A DNA stretch of 64,000 nucleotides from RUG626 sp051866775 (lineage in GTDB: Bacteria > Bacillota > Clostridia > Oscillospirales > Oscillospiraceae). The stretch spans positions 1 through 64,000 of the forward strand of contig JBJDXR010000028.1 in NCBI GenBank assembly GCA_051866775.1, given 5' to 3'. The translations under genes and the position numbers were made by a program. This document shows positions 1 to 7,589 of this stretch, in pieces (position 1 is the stretch's first letter; every line of letters starts with the position of its first letter). Under the pieces are notes generated by a model that was given only the letters and a program-made list of their open reading frames with translations, was not told where the DNA came from and searched no databases.

Positions 1-148
1 AAAACCACTAAAAAGGACTAAAATTGGTAAGAAAAATAGTTTTATATCTCTTTGTCTATTGCCCTGCAAAGTTTGTGCGCCTCTCGCAGAAAACACTTGC
101 ATAACCCCTCGGTCAGAGTAACAATCTAACCAACCTAAAATGCGAAAC

Positions 149-203
149 GCTTCCCGTCCTGGGCCGGTGAAAAATCACCGGTTTGGGGCGGGAAGCATTT
201 TTG
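149..203 (+). terminator. Intrinsic terminator
   Basis: GCTTCCCG (149-156) pairs with CGGGAAGC (189-196), and an inner stem CCGGTGA/TCACCGG closes on an AAAA loop. A run of T residues follows. It would end transcription of a plus-strand gene lying to the left of the window. Confidence 0.7.
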
Positions 204-439
204 ACCACATAAATGACCACAGACAGCGCCGTAACACCGGTCAAACGCAGGTTCAAAGAGGTCTAAAGTGCAAGTAAAAACGAGTGGAAATGACTAAAGA
301 CCATTAGAAATAACCAGAAAAAGTTTTTCTTTGCTCTTTGAGAGCAGGATGCCGTAGCTTAAAATTGCAGCAAAGATTTTTAAGGCGCAGCGTGCAGAAT
401 CATCCCATGTGAGGAGACAAATCCCCCATACTTAACCAC

Positions 440-462
440 GTCGGGCGCATATAGTGCCCGAC
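440..462 (-). terminator. Hairpin after the YyaL-type gene
   Basis: GTCGGGC pairs with GCCCGAC over a short loop, just past the stop of the minus-strand gene that ends at 471. The T tract expected on the minus strand is poor, so terminator function is uncertain. Confidence 0.35.
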
Positions 463-470
463 ATGGGGCT

Positions 471-2454
<1,984 letters not shown>

Positions 2455-2462
<8 letters not shown>

Positions 2463-3363
2463 GATGATTCCTTTCGTCCGCGTATTCAAAACCGGCGCAG
2501 CGGTCTGTGTGTTCAAACAGGAGCTCATCTCCGGACCAAAAGCGGTAACGCATATGAGCGCACAGGCTTTCGTGGATGATACGGCCCATGCTTCCCTCTG
2601 CAGGAGCCCGTAGAGAGCACCCCTGCCCTTCCAGCAGCTCCACTGCCAAGCGGTACTTCCCTTGGCGGATCACCGCGCCGGCAGCGGACCACTGTTCGAC
2701 CCGGGCGCCCCGGTAAGTTGCCAGGCGGTATTCCCGCCCGCTTAAAAGCACCGCACAGATGCAGCCTGTGAAACAGCCAATCGCCAGCGGAATGGCGGCG
2801 ATTGAGAGCATCAGGCTGCCGCTCTGCGGCTTCTTCCATGCGCATTGGGTCCAGAGGTAGGCGCTGGGAAAGGAGCGTCCCCGGTCGGTCTCGATGTATC
2901 CCGTGCCACCTGAAAAATTCATTCTCTTTCCATTCAGAACCAGTGTTCCCTCCAAGGACTGTCCCATGCTGATAACTCCGTGGGAGCACTCCATTTGGGA
3001 GAGAAATCGAAAAGGGCCCATGATATCTGACCTGAGGGGCGTAAACGGGCCATAGCGCAGGGCGCTGTGAAGAGACAGTCCGTCTTGTTCTATATTGAGC
3101 TGTACTCCCTCACGCGTAAAAAGGCTTTGTCCAAGCCTAATCTGAAACGCCCTTTCTGAAGCGCTGAATTCCGTGTCAGGATATTCCAGCCACCACGCTT
3201 GATCGTCCGCGACGACCTGAAGGGAGGCGCTGCGCCGCCCCTCACGGTCGATGTGCAGCGCCGGGATAAAAGCAAGTGCGCGCCCCTCCTGCGTCTGGTG
3301 CTTCAGGTACCAGCCCTCAAAATACGGCCCGCGCTTTTCCGTGCCGTGATAATATTTCGTCAT
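2455..3363 (-). CDS. Tocopherol cyclase family protein
   Basis: A 302-residue protein starting MTKYYHGTEKRGPYFEGWYLKHQ. The YFEGWY signature and the later GTGYIETDRGRSFP segment are the hallmarks of the tocopherol-cyclase-like family (VTE1 relatives). Plant members cyclise prenyl-quinols. Many anaerobic Firmicutes carry a shorter stand-alone homologue with no known tocopherol pathway, and its substrate is unknown. There is no signal peptide; a hydrophobic stretch lies around 190-207 (SIAAIPLAIGCFTGCICAVLL). It is translationally coupled to the YyaL-type gene downstream (8 bp overlap). Family assignment is firm; substrate is not predicted. Confidence 0.88.
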
Positions 3364-3381
3364 ATACTCACCCGGACAATG

Positions 3382-3516
3382 CTATACGTCGTTATTCCGG
3401 ATAGATTTCTTCTTGGCATTACGATTTTGATTCTGGTTCTCACGGGTCAGGGGCGTCTGTCCATTCGCTTTTTCTTTTCTGACCTTTTTGGGATCAGGTT
3501 GACTGTCTTTCGGCAT
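3382..3516 (-). CDS. Small basic Asn/Lys-rich protein A
   Basis: A 44-residue reading frame beginning MPKDSQPDPKKVRKEK and ending KKKSIRNNDV. It is strongly hydrophilic, rich in K, N and Q, and has no hydrophobic core. AGGAG lies upstream of the ATG. It resembles the gene 12 bp upstream (3528-3653) in length, in its MPxxSQ start and in its NQNxNxxxKK centre. The composition recalls minor small acid-soluble or coat-associated spore proteins of the SspP/CotL kind, but this is inferred from style, not from a recognised domain. Confidence 0.55.
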   Translation of the reverse strand: MPKDSQPDPKKVRKEKANGQTPLTRENQNQNRNAKKKSIRNNDV

Positions 3517-3527
3517 GAAGTCTACTC

Positions 3528-3653
3528 CTATCGTTTGGTGTTGGGGCCAAGTGCTTCTTTTTTGCTGTTATGCCGCTGATTTGGATTGTGGTTTTTCAGC
3601 TGCTGGTTCTTATCCGCTTTTTCTTGTAGCTTTTCCTGACTTTTCTCCGGCAT
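3528..3653 (-). CDS. Small basic Asn/Lys-rich protein B
   Basis: A 41-residue frame starting MPEKSQEKLQEKADKNQQ and ending with a HNSKKEALGPNTKR-like tail, preceded by the strong ribosome site GGAGGTG. It is a paralogue of the adjacent 44-residue frame. The central NHNPNQRHN segment is like that in the B. subtilis minor spore protein SspP (CotL), so a spore-associated role is possible. It sits between an HMA-like protein and a tocopherol-cyclase-like protein, with all genes on the minus strand and short spacers, so one transcript is likely. Confidence 0.55.
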   Translation of the reverse strand: MPEKSQEKLQEKADKNQQLKNHNPNQRHNSKKEALGPNTKR

Positions 3654-3664
3654 CCGCCCACCTC

Positions 3665-3904
3665 CTACATGATATGGTCGTCCGTTTGGTAATCGAGGAC
3701 CTGACAGCCCATCGCTTCAAGCCGTCTGCTGATACGGTCAGGCTGAACGCCTGTGGTATCAAAATCCACAGTAACTCGGTTGGAACTGTCGCTGATACTG
3801 ACCGAACTTACCCCCGGCAACGCATCCAGTTCCCGCTTGATCACCTTTATATCGTGCCTATCATCTAAACCGCCTAAAGTAAAATATACGCTTGCTTTTG
3901 ACAT
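3665..3904 (-). CDS. HMA-like ferredoxin-fold protein lacking CxxC
   Basis: A 79-residue protein starting MSKASVYFTLGGLDDRHDIKVIK. The beta-alpha-beta pattern (KRELDALPGVSSVSISDSSNRVTVDF, then an RISRRLEAMG helix) is the heavy-metal-associated fold. The loop that normally holds the metal-binding CxxC reads GGLDDRHD instead, and the only cysteine is near the C-terminus (GCQVLDY). It therefore probably does not carry copper in the usual way. GAGGTG lies upstream of the chosen ATG; the frame stays open further upstream without a better site. Confidence 0.75.
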   Translation of the reverse strand: MSKASVYFTLGGLDDRHDIKVIKRELDALPGVSSVSISDSSNRVTVDFDTTGVQPDRISRRLEAMGCQVLDYQTDDHIM

Positions 3905-4043
3905 TACGGTCACCTCAGCTTTAGTATGCGTGCCGGCCGGCCACTTTATCCGGAAGCTTACTTGAATGAATATATCAGTCCCCTTATTCCCAATTTTGCA
4001 TATTCTGATAAGAGAACCATTACCGTATAAGGAGAGTATTTCG

Positions 4044-5012
4044 ATGAAGCGATCCGTTCCGCTGGAACCTGCCGCAGAAGCCGTCTGCAATAAAAGTGCC
4101 GTTCCGCCTCTGATTTTTCAGCTGCCGCCCGAACAGGGACGCAGAATTTTGGAAGAGGCACAGGATACGCCGGTATATAAATATCCTGCCGAAATCTCCG
4201 TCAGGGAGATCGATACCGGAAAGTGGGGAAAGATACCTGTTTATCTTGCTGCATCTCATATGGATGCTGACATAAGGAACGTGATTTTCTATATTCATGG
4301 CGCAGGCTGGGTATTCGGCAGTTTTCACACCCACGAAAAGCTGGTTCGGGAGCTTTCCGTGAGAACAAATTCTCTGGTTGTATTCCCTGAATACTCCCGT
4401 TCGCCTGAAGCCAAGTATCCGACGGCCATCGAGCAATGTTATTTTATCCTTTCTCACCTCTGGGAGATTCTTGGAGGCCTCTGCCCAAATGTGAACCGCA
4501 ATACACTGACAGTTGCGGGAGACAGCGTCGGCGGAAATATGGCCATTGCCACGGCGCTTATGGCAAGCAGACGCAGCGGCCCGAGCATACAGAAGCTGCT
4601 TTTGTATTATCCGGTGACCAACGCTTGCTTTGACACACCGTCCTATCGCCAGTTCGCAGTCAATTATTATCTGTACCGGGCCGGGATGCAGTGGTTTTGG
4701 CGGCAATATACGACCTGCATGGAGGACAGAAATCAAATCACAGCGTCCCCCCTTCGGGCAAATCTGGATTGTTTGAAGTGTCTTCCTGAAACCATGATCA
4801 TCAACGGGCAGGCAGATGTTCTGCGCAGCGAGGGAGAAGCCTTTGGAGAAAAGCTCCGCTGTGCGGGCGTGGAGGTCACCGCGATCCGGGTACAGGGTAC
4901 GATTCACGATTTTGTCATGCTGAATGCGCTCGACCAGACAAATGCCTGCCGCACGGCCATGGATGCGTCTGTTGCGTGGATCAACCGTAAAAACGGATGT
5001 ACCGGCCTGTGA
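4044..5012 (+). CDS. Alpha/beta hydrolase, HSL-type esterase
   Basis: A 322-residue esterase or lipase-like enzyme of the hormone-sensitive-lipase group. The oxyanion loop is HGAG (85-88, in place of HGGG), the nucleophile elbow is GDSVGG (S161), and the likely acid and base are D258 (QADVL) and H288 (IHDFV). No signal peptide follows the start chosen at 4044, which has AAGGAG ten bases upstream; the longer frame from 3966 lacks a ribosome site. It stands alone, with a probable terminator after it at 5127-5170. Substrate unknown, probably a short-chain ester. Confidence 0.9.
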   Translation: MKRSVPLEPAAEAVCNKSAVPPLIFQLPPEQGRRILEEAQDTPVYKYPAEISVREIDTGKWGKIPVYLAASHMDADIRNVIFYIHGAGWVFGSFHTHEKLVRELSVRTNSLVVFPEYSRSPEAKYPTAIEQCYFILSHLWEILGGLCPNVNRNTLTVAGDSVGGNMAIATALMASRRSGPSIQKLLLYYPVTNACFDTPSYRQFAVNYYLYRAGMQWFWRQYTTCMEDRNQITASPLRANLDCLKCLPETMIINGQADVLRSEGEAFGEKLRCAGVEVTAIRVQGTIHDFVMLNALDQTNACRTAMDASVAWINRKNGCTGL

Positions 5013-5037
5013 TTGACAAAACTGGCTTTCCCTCCGT

Positions 5038-5112
5038 GTGACGAAGAAAATCGGAAAAGCTATCGTTGCTGACTTGGCTGAGATCAAAACCGTCAAGCCC
5101 TACTCCATATAA
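5038..5112 (+). pseudogene. Flavodoxin N-terminal relic
   Basis: In-frame translation from 5038 gives VTKKIGKAIVADLAEIKTV followed by KPYSI and a stop. This matches the segment after the phosphate loop of flavodoxins (TKK-IA..I....ADL-EIK...PY), with several residues missing from the middle and no FMN-binding start before it. It is too short to function and has no ribosome site. It is read as a decayed flavodoxin gene. Confidence 0.5.
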
Positions 5113-5126
5113 CCAACAAGAACGAA

Positions 5127-5170
5127 CCGGAGTATCACCCAAATTCTGGCTGACGCTCCGGCTTTTTTTA
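5127..5170 (+). terminator. Probable terminator after the esterase region
   Basis: CCGGAG (5127-5132) pairs with CTCCGG (5156-5161) across a long loop and is followed by CTTTTTTTA. Confidence 0.5.
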
Positions 5171-5272
5171 TCTGTCATCCTGTGTGGACAATTGGCGCAG
5201 GGTGATCCTGGCAGCGCAGTGCGTCTCCGGTATCTCCCCCGGCAGCTTTGCCGCCTGTCCCACTGTGTACAT
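5168..5272 (-). pseudogene. MerR-family regulator relic
   Basis: Reading leftwards from ATG at 5272, after a good GGGAGGTG site, the frame gives MYTVGQAAKLPGEIPET and then loses similarity and stops at 5168. MYTVGQAAKL is the typical first helix of MerR-family DNA-binding domains. The next frame briefly resembles the following recognition region, so a frameshift plus deletion is likely. It is divergent from the MerR-type promoter at 5311-5341, where a MerR regulator would be expected. Confidence 0.6.
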
Positions 5273-5310
5273 TATCGGAAAACACCTCCCTAAATCTTTT
5301 TGAAAAAGTC

Positions 5311-5341
5311 TTGACTTAAAGTAAGCTCCAACTTTTATAAT
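5311..5341 (+). promoter_or_regulatory. MerR-type promoter with 19-bp spacer
   Basis: TTGACT (5311-5316) and TATAAT (5336-5341) are separated by 19 bp. Within the spacer AAAGT and ACTTT form an inverted repeat. The long spacer with a dyad between -35 and -10 is the signature of promoters activated by MerR regulators. It drives the flavoprotein gene at 5413. Confidence 0.75.
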
Positions 5342-5412
5342 TAATATGCAGTCCAAGAAAATAATGGCGTGTGACAGCAAATAATCAACTCTGAAATTTG
5401 GAGGAACTGAAC

Positions 5413-5952
5413 ATGAGCAAGAATGTTTTGATTTTATCCGGCAGTCCCCGTAGGGGCGGCAACTCCGATCTGCTGTGCGACGAGTTTATGCGGGGTGCGG
5501 CGGAGAGCGGCAACCAGGTTGAAAAGATTTTTCTGCGAAGCAAAAATATCGCGCCCTGCAATGCCTGTTATTACTGCAAAAACAGCGGCGGCAAGTGCGC
5601 TATTCAGGACGACATGGCTGAGATTTTGGACAAGATGCAGGCCTCTGATGTAATTGTCATGGCAAGCCCGGTCTACTTCTATTCCATCAATGCCCAGATG
5701 AAGGCGGTCATTGACCGCTGTTTGCCCCGGTGGACCGATATTCACAACAAGGAATTTTACTACATAATGACCGCCGCCGAGGACAGTGATACAGTCATGG
5801 ACTGCACGCTGGAGTGCTTCCGGGGCTTTGCGGCCTGTCTGGATGGGGCGAAGGAAATGGGTGTCATTGAGGGAAAGGGCGTCTACGAGGCCGGAGCAAT
5901 CCGTTCCACCCGGTACATGGAGGAAGCCTACGAGATGGGCAAGGGTGTATAA
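5413..5952 (+). CDS. Flavodoxin-family / iron-sulfur flavoprotein-type NAD(P)H reductase
   Basis: A 179-residue protein of the NADPH-dependent FMN reductase group. The FMN phosphate loop is SGSPRRGGNSDLL (9-21). Cysteines C49, C52, C55 and C62 follow the C-x2-C-x2-C-x6-C spacing of iron-sulfur flavoproteins, so a 4Fe-4S cluster is likely. SPVYFYSINAQMKAVIDR is the typical second FMN-contact segment. GGAGG lies eight bases before the ATG. Transcription is expected from the MerR-type promoter 5311-5341. In related loci such reductases sit with MerR, flavodoxin and aldo/keto reductase genes; here those neighbours are present only as relics. Confidence 0.9.
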   Translation: MSKNVLILSGSPRRGGNSDLLCDEFMRGAAESGNQVEKIFLRSKNIAPCNACYYCKNSGGKCAIQDDMAEILDKMQASDVIVMASPVYFYSINAQMKAVIDRCLPRWTDIHNKEFYYIMTAAEDSDTVMDCTLECFRGFAACLDGAKEMGVIEGKGVYEAGAIRSTRYMEEAYEMGKGV

Positions 5953-6036
5953 TACCATTCTTCCACGAAAAAGAAACATTTTCATGGAATCCGCCGCTAA
6001 AAACACCCCATTAGCGCTATAAAAATAAAGCTCTGC

Positions 6037-6174
6037 GTGCTGGACGCATCGGCGGTGGGCTGCCGCTCCATCGACGCGGCACAGAGCTGCTTTAATGAGA
6101 AACAGGTTGACAGCGCCATCCAAAAGTCCGGCGTACCCCGGGAGGATATTTTCCCGGCTTCCAAGGTCCGGAAG
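6037..6174 (+). pseudogene. Aldo/keto reductase fragment
   Basis: The frame reads VLDASAVGCRSIDAAQSCFN and continues through SAIQKSGVPREDIFPASKV. This closely follows the N-terminal region of aldo/keto reductases (A..GYRSIDTAQ.Y.NE..VG.AI..SGVPRE..F..SKV). The catalytic Tyr position is changed to Cys (QSCFN), and sequence before and after it is unrelated. No ribosome site is present. It is a truncated remnant. Confidence 0.7.
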
Positions 6175-6233
6175 CATGGTAGGTTCCGCCTTCCGCAGGT
6201 TCAAAGTTCTGCCTCTTGCACCAAATTTGTTGG

Positions 6234-6259
6234 AAAAACCGCCTAAACAGGCGGTTTTT
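6234..6259 (+). terminator. Intrinsic terminator
   Basis: AAAAACCGCCT-AAAC-AGGCGGTTTTT is a near-perfect short hairpin ending in T residues. It lies after the aldo/keto reductase relic and probably ends the transcript that starts at 5311-5341. Confidence 0.85.
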
Positions 6260-6332
6260 CTGCGTTATAAGTTCGGATTTTAAAATAGCAGCTCAAGCTG
6301 TCCCGACAGGTTTGGGGCAGCGCAAAAGAAAC

Positions 6333-6354
6333 AGCGGCGGGAAAATCCCGCCGC
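6333..6354 (-). terminator. Terminator of the TetR gene
   Basis: CGGCGGGA and TCCCGCCG form a stem just past the stop of the minus-strand TetR gene, with a T-rich run in the minus-strand direction. Confidence 0.65.
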
Positions 6355-6365
6355 CGTAATTCGGC

Positions 6366-6959
6366 TCAAGGCGTCTGCTCCTGTTTTCGGCTCTTTTCTC
6401 TGAGAACATTTGGTATGGAATTCTTCAGGATAAGCAGGATATAATCAATCAACTCCTGACGGCCATACCGTTCTTTTTCCTTAAAGTAATTAATCAATGT
6501 GCCTGCCAGCGCCTCCGTATAGAAGCTCGACAGGAAACCTTTAAAGCTGTCGTCCACGGCTACACCAATTTCATCCGCAATGCTGTCTATAATCGAGCGC
6601 ACAACGCTGTCCATATCCGTCAGGAAAAACCGCTTCATTTCATCCCGCCCCATGGAATCATAGGCACAGTTGATAATGTGCTTATTGGCATCCACATAAT
6701 CGATCACAAAAGCGATCGCTTCCTCAGGGTTAACAAGCAGATCAAAGCTTTTTACGACCTCTATTGCCTCCTGATCCAGCATCCATTTGAGCAGAGCATA
6801 GATATCTTCAAAATGATAATAGAATGTTTTACGGTTGACACCGCAGTCATTTATGATCTCGCTTACGGTGATTTTTGAAAAGGGCTTCGTTCCCATCGCC
6901 TTTTTCAGGGATTCCGCAAGCGTTTTTTTCGTATTGAGAGAAGTAATTTCATGTTTCAT
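6366..6959 (-). CDS. TetR/AcrR-family regulator
   Basis: A 197-residue regulator. The helix-turn-helix spans about 10-57 (AESLKKAMGTKPFSKITVSEI, then NDCGVNRKTFYYHFEDIYALL), with the FYYHF turn common in the DhaS-like TetR branch. The C-terminal part is helical and ends in a basic KSRKQEQ tail. The start at 6959 has GGAGAG seven bases upstream; an earlier ATG has none. It is divergent from the MMPL/GLUG operon, and two related palindromes (7059-7073, 7103-7117) in the gap are candidate operators. It is likely a repressor of that exporter operon. Confidence 0.9.
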   Translation of the reverse strand: MKHEITSLNTKKTLAESLKKAMGTKPFSKITVSEIINDCGVNRKTFYYHFEDIYALLKWMLDQEAIEVVKSFDLLVNPEEAIAFVIDYVDANKHIINCAYDSMGRDEMKRFFLTDMDSVVRSIIDSIADEIGVAVDDSFKGFLSSFYTEALAGTLINYFKEKERYGRQELIDYILLILKNSIPNVLREKSRKQEQTP

Positions 6960-7058
6960 CTGTACTCTCCTAAAGACGTGTATATATTTATTATACACTT
7001 GTCCGTCAAATATTCAATAGAGAAATTTACTCAGCTGTTGAAAGCGCCCAAGCTCTTG

Positions 7059-7073
7059 ATTTGACCATCAAAT
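7059..7073. promoter_or_regulatory. Candidate TetR operator 1
   Basis: ATTTGA-CCA-TCAAAT is a perfect 6-3-6 palindrome in the gap between the TetR gene and the exporter operon. It shares its half-site ATTTGA with the palindrome at 7103-7117. Confidence 0.5.
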
Positions 7074-7102
7074 GATCCGTGTCTGTCCGAATTTTACCCA
7101 AT

Positions 7103-7117
7103 GTCAAATCATTTGAC
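7103..7117. promoter_or_regulatory. Candidate TetR operator 2
   Basis: GTCAAAT-C-ATTTGAC is a perfect 15-bp palindrome, 44 bp from a related one. A TACAAT -10 element lies at 7143-7148 with a poor -35 (TTTTAT, 7120-7125), so a regulator bound here would lie just upstream of the promoter. Confidence 0.55.
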
Positions 7118-7175
7118 CGTTTTATATGCGCGCCTGCCGTCCTACAATGTGTCAATAAAATAAGGAGGGTGTCAC

Positions 7176-7202
7176 ATGAAAAAGTATGATAGGCAGCTGT
7201 GA
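7176..7202 (+). CDS. Possible leader peptide MKKYDRQL
   Basis: An eight-codon frame with an excellent AAGGAGGG site directly follows the operon promoter. Its TGA stop overlaps an ATG (TGATG) that opens a short in-frame path into the next gene, whose own AAAGGAGG-GTG start lies 41 bp downstream. It could be a translated leader or simply a relic of an earlier start. Confidence 0.3.
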   Translation: MKKYDRQL

Positions 7203-7243
7203 TGAATTGGAGCGGGTCACATATGATTAAAGGAGGTACTCAT

Positions 7244-7546
7244 GTGCTCAGGAGAAAATATATTATTCAAATGCGAACACCGCTTGGCAATCGGTCCGGA
7301 ACACTGGAAGTACAAATAGAAAAAGACACGGTTAAGGGTTATTTGGATGTACTGAAACATTCGGAACCGTTTGAAGGCTGCATTGATGAGGATGGGCACT
7401 GCTGCATCAGTGGAAAACTGATCACCCTTATGAATATCATTCCCTATACCGCAACCGGACGTATCACCTTGGATTCTTTGGATCTATCCCTGAAAGGCGG
7501 ACGAAATATTTTTTCCGTCACGGGGACCATTTTCCGGGAGGTGTAA
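7244..7546 (+). CDS. Small conserved-looking protein at the head of the exporter operon
   Basis: A 100-residue protein starting with GTG (MLRRKYIIQMRTPLGNRSG). GTG was chosen because AAAGGAGG sits seven bases before it. The sequence is mostly beta-strand-like (GTLEVQIEKDTVKGYLDVL, GCIDEDGHCCISGKLIT, YTATGRITLDSLDLSLKGG). It has no signal peptide or membrane segment, and resembles small beta-barrel proteins with alternating GxI/GxL strands. No family is recognised. It lies 43 bp before the MMPL exporter and is surely in its operon. Confidence 0.7.
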   Translation: MLRRKYIIQMRTPLGNRSGTLEVQIEKDTVKGYLDVLKHSEPFEGCIDEDGHCCISGKLITLMNIIPYTATGRITLDSLDLSLKGGRNIFSVTGTIFREV

Positions 7547-7589
7547 ACGGTGATTCTGTCCGACAAAGCCACTAAGCAAAGGAGCGTAG

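Larger units (their letters stand above)
1..470. other. Non-coding left edge of the window
   Basis: No open frame here looks like a gene. The stretch is AT-rich and carries a strong hairpin followed by T residues (149-203), two copies of TGACCACA 12 bp apart (202-209 and 214-221), and several loose repeats of GACTAAA/CCATTAGAAA character (about 10-25 and 285-320). Such terminator-plus-repeat arrangements are often seen beyond the integrase end of integrative elements, but no integrase is inside the window, so this is only a suggestion. Confidence 0.4.

Noticed and set aside
4020..5096. A 358-codon open frame opposite the esterase
   Set aside because: The plus-strand frame has the full catalytic triad and a ribosome site. 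The opposite frame has only a shadow composition.
5066..5293. A 75-codon plus-strand frame in the relic region
   Set aside because: It crosses a probable terminator and the MerR relic, with no ribosome site or family resemblance.
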